A DNA stretch of 64,000 nucleotides from Paractinoplanes pyxinae (lineage in GTDB: Bacteria > Actinomycetota > Actinomycetes > Mycobacteriales > Micromonosporaceae), in contig NZ_JAPNTZ010000001.1 of assembly GCF_026626335.1 (NCBI RefSeq), forward strand, positions 682,001 through 746,000, read 5' to 3'. Position numbers and translations under genes: made by a program. The notes beneath the pieces were generated by a model. The model had not been told where the DNA came from, made no database searches, and worked only from the letters and a program-made list of their open reading frames with translations. Of this stretch, positions 41,949 through 49,978 are shown in pieces (position 1 is the stretch's first letter; the number at the start of each line of letters is the position of its first letter).

Positions 41949-43288
41949 TCGCGGCGGCGGGGCCGTGGGCGGGTCATGAAGTCGCCCAGGGCCACGCCGG
42001 CGGCCAGGGCCAGGCCGATGGCCAGGGCCAGCGTGATGGTGACCAGGCCGCTCGTCGCCTGCTGGGTGGCCAGTTGGTAGAAGCCGCGGTACGCGGTCAA
42101 GCCGGGCAGCAGCGGAATGATGCCGGCCAGGATGATCACCTGAGCGTGCACCCGGCCGCGGCGGCGGGAGAGGCCGGTGGCCAGGCCTACCACGGCGGCG
42201 GCGACGCCGGTGGCCGTGGCCGGGCCGAAGTGGGCATAGATCGTCAGTGCTCCGAAGACGGCCCAGCCCGCGGCGCCGGTCAGGGCGGCCGCGGCCAGCG
42301 AGCGCAGTGGCGCGTACGAGGCCAGGGCGAACATGCCGGCCGCGGTGGCCGCAGCAAACGTGGACAGGCCGAACTGGGCCACGTCGGCGCTGACCGGCTG
42401 GGCCGGGTCGAGGCTGACGCCGAACTCGAGGCCCAGCTTCAGGCCGAGGATGACGCCCGAGAGCAGCCCGGCCGACAGCAACGCCACCTCGGCCGCGCGG
42501 CCGGCCGCCGTGACGTAGTAGCCCGAGATGGCGTCGCGGACCGCGCTCATCACCGACAGGCCGGACAGCAACGCTGTGATGCCGGCCGCGATGACCAGCG
42601 ACGGCTGCGTTCCCGGCGGCAGGATGCCGGTCGCGAACACGCCCACCGTGGCCAGGGTGGCCACCAGGCCGCCAGTGAGCTGCAGGAAGAACGGCGCCAC
42701 GCCCCACCGGGTGAGGACGCGGCCCAGGCGGTCGATGAGTGCGGTCACCACGAAGGCGGTCAGCGCGATCAGCACCGTGCCGCCGAGCAGCACCGCGACC
42801 GCCGCCGCCAAACCGCCCCAACCGGTGGTGGCCACCCAGCGCGGGTACGGGTGACGGGCGGCCGTGGCCCGGGTCAGCGCGGATGTGGCCGTTTCCGTCG
42901 TCATCAGGCCACGGGTCACCTCGTCGACGATCGCGGTCACCGCGGCCAGGCGGGTGAGGTCGGTCGTCCGGTAGTGCACGATCCGCATCGAGTTGACCGG
43001 CGCCGCCACCTGGCCGCGGTGGACGCACATGGCGATCGAGTTGAACGTGATGTCGACGTCCACCGTGGGCAGCCCGCACGCCGCGGCCAGCCGGGTCATC
43101 GTCTCCGCGGTCTCGCCGGCCGGTTCCCCGCTCGACAGCAGCACCTCGCCGACGCCCATGCACAGGTCGACGACCCGCACCACCTCGGCGTCCGACGGCA
43201 CCTCGGGACCCACCGGGCGCAGGAACGAGGCGGTCGGCGGTCCGCCGCGCATCAGGTCGCGGCGCAGCCGGCCCAGGATGGGAAGCAT
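41945..43288 (-). CDS. Threonine/serine exporter-family membrane protein (ThrE-like)
   Basis: A 447-residue protein of the ThrE family. The N-terminal soluble domain (about 30-165) has VVDLCMGVGEVLLSSGEPAGETAETM and CGLPTVDVDITFNSIAM; the C-terminal part has about ten helices including the second ThrE_2-like half (GPATATGVAAAVVGLATGLSRRRGR, IIPLLPGLTAYRGFYQL). Known members export threonine and serine; substrate here is inferred. It ends in a basic tail RPRPRRRD. No neighbours share its strand closely, except the amidohydrolase operon 22 bp upstream. Confidence 0.9.
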   Translation of the reverse strand: MLPILGRLRRDLMRGGPPTASFLRPVGPEVPSDAEVVRVVDLCMGVGEVLLSSGEPAGETAETMTRLAAACGLPTVDVDITFNSIAMCVHRGQVAAPVNSMRIVHYRTTDLTRLAAVTAIVDEVTRGLMTTETATSALTRATAARHPYPRWVATTGWGGLAAAVAVLLGGTVLIALTAFVVTALIDRLGRVLTRWGVAPFFLQLTGGLVATLATVGVFATGILPPGTQPSLVIAAGITALLSGLSVMSAVRDAISGYYVTAAGRAAEVALLSAGLLSGVILGLKLGLEFGVSLDPAQPVSADVAQFGLSTFAAATAAGMFALASYAPLRSLAAAALTGAAGWAVFGALTIYAHFGPATATGVAAAVVGLATGLSRRRGRVHAQVIILAGIIPLLPGLTAYRGFYQLATQQATSGLVTITLALAIGLALAAGVALGDFMTRPRPRRRD

Positions 43289-43309
43289 GGGAACTACTAT
43301 CGGGGCTGG

Positions 43310-44596
43310 TCAGGCCTTCAGGCGGAACAACGCGCGGGCGTTGGTCTCGGCAAACTGGCGGAACACCGCCGGCTTGAGGCGCTTCGCGAGTTTGAGCAGG
43401 CTTGCGTTGTACGTCTCACCCGCCTCGAGGTTGGGCGGCTGACGCACGAAATGCTGCGGGCCGTCGGTCGCCGCGTCGGAGCCGAACAGCACCCGCCCCG
43501 GGCCGACGTCGTCGATCAGGCGCTCGACCGTCGCCGAGTCGCACCACGACGTCTCCAGGTGCAGATTGGGCAGCCGTTGGGCGTGGCGGGCGGCGCGCCG
43601 GCGACCTTCGGGCGGGCCGAGATAGGTGTGGTACAGCACGATCGGCACGGTGGGAAAACGCTCGGCCAGCCTGGCGATCAGGTCCGGGTCGGCCGGGCCG
43701 GGGGCGCTGTGCACAGTGACCGGCACCCCCGCCTCTTCGGCCACCTTCAGATAGGGATCGAGACCCGCGGTGTCGGCCGGAAAATTGTCGTACGCCGGAT
43801 GTAGCTTCAGTCCCGCAGCGCCATCAGAAATTCTTTGCCGTACGTCGTCCGGGTCGGGCCCGCCCGGCCGCACCCACACCAGGGGGGTCAGCCATGGCAC
43901 CGCCTCGGCCGCGATCTCGACGAAGTCGTTGTCCTGCCACGAGACCACCGCCTGCGTCATGCCCCCGCAGAACTCGGCGGCGAGCAGGCTGCCGAAGCCC
44001 AGTTGATCACGCCCCGGCGACCGGGCGTGCACGTGCGCGTCCACCGGGTCCAGCCCGATCCACAACCGATAGTCGGCGCCCTCGTTGTTGTCGCACGCGG
44101 AAGGGCCGCGAGCGCCGGGAGAGCTCGGGGCGCCCGGAGCCCTGGGAGAGCTCGGGGCGCCCGGAGCCCTGGGAGAGCTCGCAGCGCCCGGAGCGCCGGA
44201 AGAGCTCGCAGCGCCCGGAGCGCCGGAAGAGCTCGCAGCGCCCGGAGCGCCGGGAGAGCTCGCAGCGCCCGGAGAGCTTGAAGCGCCGGAGGCACCGCGA
44301 GCACGGAAAGCACCGAGGACACGAGAAGCGCTGAGGGCTGTCGAGGCGGGAGGAGGGGGAGGAGCGGCAGCAGCGGGCAATGAGCGGACGACGCAGTCGA
44401 GCACCAGCCGGCCGCGCGTCGAGACGTCGGCCTCCCAGGCTTGCTCGCCGACCCGGGTCATCGGCACGTCCGTCGGCGACTGCCAGCCGTCGAAACCCGC
44501 GTGCAGCACCAGATCGCGCGCGTCCCGGGCCAGCCGGCCCGTGTATCGGACGCGACCCGGCGCCGCCCACCGCAGGGGTTGCTCGTAACGCCTCAC
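43310..44596 (-). CDS. Amidohydrolase with N-terminal beta-sandwich and repeat insertion
   Basis: A 428-residue protein. Residues 1-75 form most of a beta-sandwich like CBM25/53 modules (LVLHAGFDGWQSPTDVPM, WEADVSTRGRLVLDCVVR); its last strand CDNNEGADYRLWIG comes about 100 residues later, after an Ala/Ser/Pro/Gly stretch with six 9-residue repeats. From about 172 a TIM-barrel amidohydrolase begins: DPVDAHVHAR (metal His pair), GLKLHPAYDNFP, TVHSAP, VLYHTY and LFGSDAATDGP (metal Asp). It is of the amidohydrolase_2/decarboxylase-like type. It closes a five-gene operon: its ATG overlaps the upstream stop by 4 bp. Substrate unknown. Confidence 0.82.
   Translation of the reverse strand: MRRYEQPLRWAAPGRVRYTGRLARDARDLVLHAGFDGWQSPTDVPMTRVGEQAWEADVSTRGRLVLDCVVRSLPAAAAPPPPPASTALSASRVLGAFRARGASGASSSPGAASSPGAPGAASSSGAPGAASSSGAPGAASSPRAPGAPSSPRAPGAPSSPGARGPSACDNNEGADYRLWIGLDPVDAHVHARSPGRDQLGFGSLLAAEFCGGMTQAVVSWQDNDFVEIAAEAVPWLTPLVWVRPGGPDPDDVRQRISDGAAGLKLHPAYDNFPADTAGLDPYLKVAEEAGVPVTVHSAPGPADPDLIARLAERFPTVPIVLYHTYLGPPEGRRRAARHAQRLPNLHLETSWCDSATVERLIDDVGPGRVLFGSDAATDGPQHFVRQPPNLEAGETYNASLLKLAKRLKPAVFRQFAETNARALFRLKA
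44117..44278 (-). repeat. 27-bp in-frame tandem repeat, 6 copies
   Basis: Six 27-bp units starting at 44117, 44144, 44171, 44198, 44225 and 44252, coding nine residues like GAASSSGAP on the - strand, with a degenerate seventh copy beyond. It lies inside the N-terminal beta-sandwich of the amidohydrolase. Confidence 0.92.
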
Positions 44597-45225
44597 AATT
44601 CGATGATCCAGCCTGCTCCGTCGTTGTCGTCCCAGCTCTCGCTGTTGTCAGCCGGATCGGGCCGCCCCGAGCGCACGAGGTGGAACGCGTACCGAATGCG
44701 TGATCCCCGCACACCCCACACCCGCCCCCGGAAGACGTGCGGCAACGGCTGCGCCCGCACGAACTCGTAGAGGCTGCCCTCGCCCGGCGTGTCTCCCATA
44801 GTCTCGAACGGCAGCCCGTCCATCGTCGTGCTCGTGTAGTTGGGCACTGACGGCTCGACCTCGCTCCACACCAGCCCGACCGACGTCAGCAGGCCCGGCG
44901 AGCCCGAGTCCGGGGAATCCGCGCCCGCATGATCGGTGTAGGTCACCTCGGCCGACACGATGTCCTCGGTGAACACCGGCGAGGCGGCCCGGTCGTCCGC
45001 GCCGACCACGAAGAAGAAGTGGTGCAGCGCGAACCCCGGATCCAGCCGCGGCACCTCGAGCACGGCCGTGCGCAGCGGCCCGCCCTGCGGCGCGAGCACG
45101 ACCTGTTCGGCGTCGGCCCAGTCCGGCGTGACGTCCCGGGGCGACCAGGTGTAGTGCGCCTGCACCATGGCGATGCCCGGCCCGGGGTCGAGCCAGACCT
45201 TGCGCAGCCCGAAGAATGTGGTCAC
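44593..45225 (-). CDS. Beta-sandwich protein, paralogue of the next upstream gene
   Basis: A 210-residue, beta-rich, acidic protein. It parallels its upstream neighbour: ALHHFFFVVGADD, FTEDIVSAEVTYTD, SVGLVWSEVEPSVPNY, LPHVFRGRVWGVRGSRIRYAFHLVRSG and a final SWDDNDGAGW. The last motif resembles the aromatic/DN motif that closes CBM25/53-type starch-binding sandwiches and the one in the downstream amidohydrolase. GTG at 45225 overlaps the upstream stop (GTGA), better than the TTG at 45240. No named family was recognised; sugar or polyol binding is a guess. Confidence 0.75.
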   Translation of the reverse strand: MTTFFGLRKVWLDPGPGIAMVQAHYTWSPRDVTPDWADAEQVVLAPQGGPLRTAVLEVPRLDPGFALHHFFFVVGADDRAASPVFTEDIVSAEVTYTDHAGADSPDSGSPGLLTSVGLVWSEVEPSVPNYTSTTMDGLPFETMGDTPGEGSLYEFVRAQPLPHVFRGRVWGVRGSRIRYAFHLVRSGRPDPADNSESWDDNDGAGWIIEL

Positions 45226-45899
45226 AGATGGTGCACCCAACAGTTGTCACCTCCCGGCGCCGACGAGCCGTACGGCCCGATCCAGGTCTCGCTTTTCTCC
45301 TCGGGCGGATACATGCGCCCGATGTGGTACTGCTGCACCAGCGTCGTGCCGCGCGGCCCCCACATGCGGGAGTAGAAGCGGTGCGGCAGGTCCAGCTCGT
45401 ACAGCATCTGGTACTTCGAGTGGTGGAAGCGCTCCTTGTCGTCGTACGTGTAATAGTTCTTGGCCACGAATTCGGAGTCGCCCGGTATGCGCGGGTCTTC
45501 CATCGGGCTGTAGACGGGCGCGCCCCAGTCGCCGACCGACCAGTAGATGCAGATGTTGGTGATCCACCCGTTGTCGTCGGTGTACTCGAGGTCGCGGTAG
45601 ACGATGTCCTCCGAGAACAGGTCGGTCGTCCAGCGGTGCCCGTTCTGGTGCACCTCGAAGTAGTAGTGGAACCGGTATTCCGGCGTCGACCAGCCGTGCT
45701 GCATGTCCCACACTTCGCGCGGCATTCGCAGCACCTTGAGCCGTTGCCGCGGGTAGCCGCCGAAGTCCTGCAGCACGCGCGCGTCGTGGCTCCAGCTCCA
45801 GTCCGGCCACTGCCCGGGCGGCGTGCAGCTGTAGTGGATCAGCACCTGGTCGATGCCGTCGTCCTGATCGGTCCACCCCTTGGGGTAGTACCAGCTCAC
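45222..45899 (-). CDS. Beta-sandwich protein of unknown function
   Basis: A 225-residue protein very rich in Trp, Tyr and His (MSWYYPKGWTDQDDGID, GQWPDWSWSHD, EYRFHYYFEVHQNG, DLFSEDIVYRDLEY, LPHRFYSRMWGPRG). No signal peptide. It is clearly related to the following gene over the whole length, so the pair arose by duplication. The aromatic surface suggests binding of an aromatic or carbohydrate ligand. Its ATG overlaps the stop of the ABM gene by 4 bp. Not recognised as a characterised family. Confidence 0.75.
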   Translation of the reverse strand: MSWYYPKGWTDQDDGIDQVLIHYSCTPPGQWPDWSWSHDARVLQDFGGYPRQRLKVLRMPREVWDMQHGWSTPEYRFHYYFEVHQNGHRWTTDLFSEDIVYRDLEYTDDNGWITNICIYWSVGDWGAPVYSPMEDPRIPGDSEFVAKNYYTYDDKERFHHSKYQMLYELDLPHRFYSRMWGPRGTTLVQQYHIGRMYPPEEKSETWIGPYGSSAPGGDNCWVHHL

Positions 45900-46201
45900 G
45901 ACGGCACCCAGCCGTTCGACCCGATGACTTCGAAGGTTCGTACGCTCGGCATCCCCATCAGCAGTTCGGGCAGCGCCTGATAGAACGCGCTGGTCGCCGG
46001 CTGGTCGAGATAGCGCTGCATGTCCTCCACGCTGCGCCAGCTGGAAACGGCCAGCACGCTGTCCCCGCTGCGCAGGGACTGGGCGAAGACGATGCCGGGC
46101 GCGTCGGCCACGACCGACTGTTCCTGCTGGACGAGCAGCTCGGACAGCCGGCCGATCGAGCCGGGCCGGGCGGTGGCTTCCATGATCCGGAAGACGGCCA
46201 T
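45896..46201 (-). CDS. Antibiotic-biosynthesis-monooxygenase (ABM) domain protein
   Basis: A 101-residue ferredoxin-like alpha+beta barrel. FRIMEATARPGSIGRLSELLVQQEQSVVADAPGIVFAQSLRSG, followed by VSSWRSVEDMQRYLDQPATSAFYQAL, is the standard ABM pattern. Members oxidise quinol-like substrates without cofactor or simply bind ligands. As second gene of a PaaK-led operon it may act on an aromatic intermediate. It starts 17 bp after the ligase stop. Confidence 0.85.
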   Translation of the reverse strand: MAVFRIMEATARPGSIGRLSELLVQQEQSVVADAPGIVFAQSLRSGDSVLAVSSWRSVEDMQRYLDQPATSAFYQALPELLMGMPSVRTFEVIGSNGWVPS

Positions 46202-46218
46202 GTCCCTCCCCTAGAAAC

Positions 46219-47532
46219 TCAGGTGCGGTTATCGATCACGCGCTGGATCTTCCCGGCCGAGCGGGCCAGGGTTTCGGGCTCGACGCACACCACCTCGACG
46301 CTGGTGCCGACGGTGTCCTTGACCGCCTTGACCACCTCGACGGCGGCCCGGTCGCGGCGGTCGGCCGGGGTGTCGGGGCGCGCCTCGACCTGGACGGTGA
46401 GGTGGTCCATCCGCCCGCGGGTCGAGAGCACCAGCTGGAAGTGCGGGGCCAGTCCCGGCGTACGCAGGATTATTTCTTCGATCTGGGTCGGGAACAGGTT
46501 GACCCCGCGCAGGATGATCATGTCGTCGCTGCGGCCGGTCACCTTCTCCATGCGGCGCATGCCGGGCCGCGCCGTTCCGGGCAGCAGCCGGGTGAGGTCG
46601 CGCGTGCGGTAGCGGATGACCGGCATCGCCTCTTTGGTCAGCGAGGTGAAGACCAGTTCGCCCAGCTCACCCTCGGGCAGCACCTCGCCCGTCTCGGGGT
46701 CGAGCACTTCGGGGTAGAAGTGGTCCTCCCAGATGTGCAGGCCGTCCTTGGTCTCGACCGCCTCCTGGGCCACGCCGGGGCCGATGACCTCGGACAGGCC
46801 GTAGATGTCGACGGCGTGGATGCCGGCCCTTTCCTCCATCTCGAGGCGCATCTGCTCGGTCCACGGCTCGGCCCCGAAGATGCCGATCTCGAGGCTCGAC
46901 TTGCGCGGGTCGATGCCCTGCTTCTCGAACTCGTCGATGACCGTGAGCATGTACGACGGCGTCACCATGATGATGCGGGGCTTGAAGTCGGTGATCAGTT
47001 GCACCTGCCGCGGCGTCATGCCGCCCGAGACCGGGATGACGGTGCAGCCGAGCCGTTCGGCGCCGTAGTGGGCGCCGAGCCCGCCGGTGAACAGCCCATA
47101 TCCGTACGCGTTGTGAAGCCGGTCGCCGGGCCGGCCGCCCGCGGCTCGGATCGACCGGGCCACCACGGTGGCCCACATGTCCAGATCGTTCTGGGTGTAG
47201 CCGACCACGGTCGGTTTGCCCGTCGTGCCGGAGGAAGCGTGAACCCGGCGGACGTCGGCTTCGGGCACGGCGAACATCCCGAAGGGGTAGTTCTCGCGCA
47301 GGTCGGCCTTGCTGGTGGTGGGGAACCGGGCCAGGTCGGCCAGGTCGCGGCAGTCATCGGGGTGCACCCCGGCCTCGTCGAACGCGCGCCGGTAGTGCGG
47401 GACATTCTCGTACGCGTGCCGCAATGTCCACTGCAGCCGCTGGAGCTGCAGTTCCCGCAGCTCATCCACGCTCAGTCGTTCGGCTTCGTCAAGCTGATCG
47501 GTGGGCGGCGCCTCGCCCCTTGCAGCAGTCAT
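46219..47532 (-). CDS. paaK: Phenylacetate-CoA ligase family enzyme
   Basis: A 437-residue adenylate-forming enzyme. VHASSGTTGKPTVVGYTQNDL is the AMP-binding P-loop, DIYGLSEVIGPGVAQE the A5-like motif, RYRTRDLTRL and GRSDDMIILRGVNLFPTQIEEIIL the C-terminal core that is diagnostic for PaaK rather than other acyl-CoA ligases. It should make the CoA thioester of phenylacetate or a related aryl acid. No paaA-E epoxidase genes are nearby, so its substrate may differ. ATG at 47532 has GGAGG 9 nt upstream. First gene of the five-gene operon; a TTGACA-type promoter lies upstream. Confidence 0.88.
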   Translation of the reverse strand: MTAARGEAPPTDQLDEAERLSVDELRELQLQRLQWTLRHAYENVPHYRRAFDEAGVHPDDCRDLADLARFPTTSKADLRENYPFGMFAVPEADVRRVHASSGTTGKPTVVGYTQNDLDMWATVVARSIRAAGGRPGDRLHNAYGYGLFTGGLGAHYGAERLGCTVIPVSGGMTPRQVQLITDFKPRIIMVTPSYMLTVIDEFEKQGIDPRKSSLEIGIFGAEPWTEQMRLEMEERAGIHAVDIYGLSEVIGPGVAQEAVETKDGLHIWEDHFYPEVLDPETGEVLPEGELGELVFTSLTKEAMPVIRYRTRDLTRLLPGTARPGMRRMEKVTGRSDDMIILRGVNLFPTQIEEIILRTPGLAPHFQLVLSTRGRMDHLTVQVEARPDTPADRRDRAAVEVVKAVKDTVGTSVEVVCVEPETLARSAGKIQRVIDNRT

Positions 47533-47566
47533 GGCACAGCCTCCAACGTCCATCGACGTTTCCCAT

Positions 47567-47595
47567 ACCCAACGCCGGGCCGGACATGCTGTCAA
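47567..47595 (-). promoter_or_regulatory. Promoter of the paaK operon
   Basis: On the - strand TTGACA (47595-47590), a 17-nt spacer and TTGGGT (47572-47567) lie about 35 bp before the paaK start. The -35 is ideal, the -10 weak, suggesting help from an activator. Confidence 0.45.
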
Positions 47596-47630
47596 GAAAA
47601 GGCGTAGCGTGCCGCTAGGAGGGCGGAGTG

Positions 47631-48755
47631 ATGAGAGTGCGAGGGCTCGTCGCGGCGGCACTGATCTGCGCGTTGACCGCCTGCTCGGACTCCCCGCCCG
47701 CTCCCGACCCGACCGCCCCGACGGCGCCGCGGGCCGCCTGGCCGACCACCGGCTGGCCCACCGCGGCGCCGCGGACCCAGGGCGTCGACCCGGCCGCGCT
47801 GGCCCGGTTCGACCAGCAGGTCGGCGACGTCTTCACCGAGGTGCGCAGCGTCCTGGTCGTCCGGCACGGCTACGTCGTCCACGAGCGCTACTGGCACGGC
47901 CTGACCGCGGCCTCCGGGCACGACGTCCGGTCGGTGACCAAGAGTTTCGTCGCCACCCTGGTCGGCATCGCCCTGGGCGAGGGAAAGATCAAGAGCCTCG
48001 ACCAGACCGTGGGCGAGCTGCTGGCCGCCCCGCGGTCGGCCCTGGCCGGGGTGACCGTCCGGCACCTGCTGACCATGACCGCCGGGCTGGCCGGCGACCC
48101 GGCCGGGGAGGACGATCTGTGGGCGAGCCCGGACTGGGTGCGCCAGATCCTGGGCCGCCGCCTCATCGCCGAGCCGGGCGTCCGGTTCCAGTACAGCAGC
48201 GCCAGCTCGCACCTGCTGGCGGCCATCGTGGCCCGGGCCACCGGCCGGACGGTGCTGGACTACGCCCGCGAGAAACTGTTCACACCGCTGGGCATCGACA
48301 CCACGACGATGTACGAGCCGAGGATGGGTGGCGCCTTCGACCCCGACGTCGATCCGGCTTACACCAAGGCCTCGGTGGCCTGGCCGGTCGACCCGCAGGG
48401 CATTCACTGCGGCGGCGGATTCCTGCGGCTGCCCACACGGGAACTGGCCAAGCTCGGCTATCTCTATCTCAACGGCGGCCGCTGGGAGGGCCGCCAGGTG
48501 GTGCCGGCCGCCTTCGTGGACGCGGCCACCCGGCCGACCGGCCTGCCGCCCGACGTGCTGACCGGCTACGGCCTGCACTGGTGGATCGACGACGACGGCG
48601 CCGGTCAGCGGTCGTTCACGGCGGTCGGTTACGGAGGCCAGTACATCGCCGTGGTGCCCGAGCGCGACCTGGTCGTGGTCGTCACCAACAATCCCGAGGG
48701 CCCGCCCGACCCGGGCAGCCTGCTCAGCGGCACGATTCTTCCGGGAGTGACGTGA
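47631..48755 (+). CDS. Serine hydrolase lipoprotein (class C beta-lactamase/PBP-like)
   Basis: A 374-residue lipoprotein: lipobox LTAC with Cys18. The beta-lactamase-like domain has Ser101-V-T-Lys104 (RSVTKSF), a second motif Tyr188-Ser-Ser where Tyr-x-Asn is usual, and VGYGGQYI near the third motif. It would act outside the membrane as an esterase, peptidase or amidase; penicillin resistance is not implied. AGGAGG precedes the start; ATG at 47631 is used (GTG at 47628 is adjacent). Its stop overlaps the nucleoside hydrolase start, so the two are co-translated. Confidence 0.87.
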   Translation: MRVRGLVAAALICALTACSDSPPAPDPTAPTAPRAAWPTTGWPTAAPRTQGVDPAALARFDQQVGDVFTEVRSVLVVRHGYVVHERYWHGLTAASGHDVRSVTKSFVATLVGIALGEGKIKSLDQTVGELLAAPRSALAGVTVRHLLTMTAGLAGDPAGEDDLWASPDWVRQILGRRLIAEPGVRFQYSSASSHLLAAIVARATGRTVLDYAREKLFTPLGIDTTTMYEPRMGGAFDPDVDPAYTKASVAWPVDPQGIHCGGGFLRLPTRELAKLGYLYLNGGRWEGRQVVPAAFVDAATRPTGLPPDVLTGYGLHWWIDDDGAGQRSFTAVGYGGQYIAVVPERDLVVVVTNNPEGPPDPGSLLSGTILPGVT

Positions 48756-49717
48756 CCAGACCCGTCATCATCGACTGCGACCCCGGCCACGACGACGCCA
48801 TGGCGCTGCTGCTGGCGCTGGGCGACCCGCGGCTCGACCTGCTCGGCGTCACCACGGTCGCCGGGAATCAGACGCTCGAGAAGACGACCCGGAACGCACA
48901 GAAGATCCTCGCGCTGGCCGGGGCGTCGGACGTACCGCTGGCCGCCGGGTGCGAGCGGCCGCTGGTCGGCGAGCTGACCGTGGCCGGCGACATCCACGGC
49001 GAGTCGGGGCTGGACGGGCCCGACCTCGACGTCCCGGTGGCCGGTACGGCCGGGGTGCACGCGGTCGAGCTGATGCGGCGGCTGATCGAGGGCTCGCCCG
49101 AGCCGGTCACGCTGATCGCGCTCGGGCCGCTGACCAACGTCGCGCTGCTGCTGCGCCTGCATCCCGAGGCGGCGGCCCGGGTGCGCCGGATCGTCTTCAT
49201 GGGTGGATCGACCGATCGCGGCAACACCACGCCGTACGGGGAATTCAATATCGTCACCGACCCGGAGGCGGCCGACATCGTGCTGCGGTCGGGCCTGCCG
49301 ATCACCATGGTCGGGCTCAACGTCACGCACCGGGCGCTGGCCACCACGCAGATCATCGAGGAGTTCCGCGCGCTGGGCACCCGGCTCGGCACCACCTGCG
49401 CCGAGCTGATGACGTTCTTCGCGGACGCCTACCGGCGCAACTTCGGCTTCGAGCACCCGCCCGTGCACGATCCGGTCGCGGTGGCTTACGTGCTCGACCC
49501 TTCCGTCGTACGCACGGTGGCCGCCCCGGTCGTGGTCGAGCTCGGGGGCACGTACACCCGCGGCGCGACCGTCGCCGACCTGCATCATCGCAGCGCACGG
49601 CCGGACAACGCGGACGTCGCGGTGGGGCTGGACGTCGATGCCTTCTGGCCCATGCTTATCGGCGCGGTGCGTGCTCTAGGCATACCTAGGACGCTCGTGA
49701 CCAGCGAAGATAGGTAA
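48752..49717 (+). CDS. Inosine-uridine-type nucleoside hydrolase
   Basis: A 321-residue nucleoside hydrolase. IIDCDPGHDDAMALLLAL carries the calcium-binding DxDPGxDD cluster, TTVAGN follows, GPLTNVAL and FMGGS are core motifs and PPVHDPVAVAYVLDP the fourth Asp. It splits ribonucleosides into base and ribose for salvage. GTG start overlaps the serine hydrolase stop (GTGA). A link between the lipoprotein hydrolase and nucleoside use is unclear. Confidence 0.92.
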   Translation: MTRPVIIDCDPGHDDAMALLLALGDPRLDLLGVTTVAGNQTLEKTTRNAQKILALAGASDVPLAAGCERPLVGELTVAGDIHGESGLDGPDLDVPVAGTAGVHAVELMRRLIEGSPEPVTLIALGPLTNVALLLRLHPEAAARVRRIVFMGGSTDRGNTTPYGEFNIVTDPEAADIVLRSGLPITMVGLNVTHRALATTQIIEEFRALGTRLGTTCAELMTFFADAYRRNFGFEHPPVHDPVAVAYVLDPSVVRTVAAPVVVELGGTYTRGATVADLHHRSARPDNADVAVGLDVDAFWPMLIGAVRALGIPRTLVTSEDR

Positions 49718-49786
49718 ACGCTCCCGATGTGACGGGGCCTCTGCTTGCCGAGGATTGAGTCATCACCCGGCAACAAGGAGGCAGTC

Positions 49787-49978
49787 ATGCTGGTCCACCC
49801 CGAACTCATGCTGACCATGGTCAACGACCGTCACCGCGAGATGATCGCCGAGTCCGAGAAGGCGCAGATCCTCAAGCGCGCCCGCGAGGCCCTGCGCGCT
49901 CGTCGCCCCCGCACCGCGCGGCCGCCCACCGGTAGGGTTGCCCCGTGCGAACCCTCCGCGGCGGTGCCAGCCCGGTGA
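49787..49978 (+). CDS. Small basic protein coded just before a LuxR gene
   Basis: A 63-residue protein, MLVHPELMLTMVNDRHREMI then an amphipathic helix with many Arg/Lys (KAQILKRAREALRARR) and a Pro-rich tail. AAGGAGG lies 5-6 nt before the ATG, a strong ribosome binding site. Similar short MxxHPExxxxLAxxRxxEL-type proteins are common in actinobacteria; their function is unknown. Its stop (TGA) overlaps an in-frame ATG of the following regulator gene, so the two may be coupled. Confidence 0.65.
   Translation: MLVHPELMLTMVNDRHREMIAESEKAQILKRAREALRARRPRTARPPTGRVAPCEPSAAVPAR
49933..49938 (+). promoter_or_regulatory. -10 element TAGGGT inside the small gene
   Basis: TAGGGT ends 6 nt before the GTG at 49945, so the LuxR gene may have its own leaderless transcript. 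Confidence 0.4.

Noticed and set aside
41528..43804. 758-codon + frame over GH16, ThrE and amidohydrolase genes
   Set aside because: Shadow of three real genes; composition not protein-like.
47631..48755. Beta-lactamase resistance gene
   Set aside because: The second motif is Tyr-Ser-Ser rather than Tyr-x-Asn and the family is broad; only a serine hydrolase call is justified.
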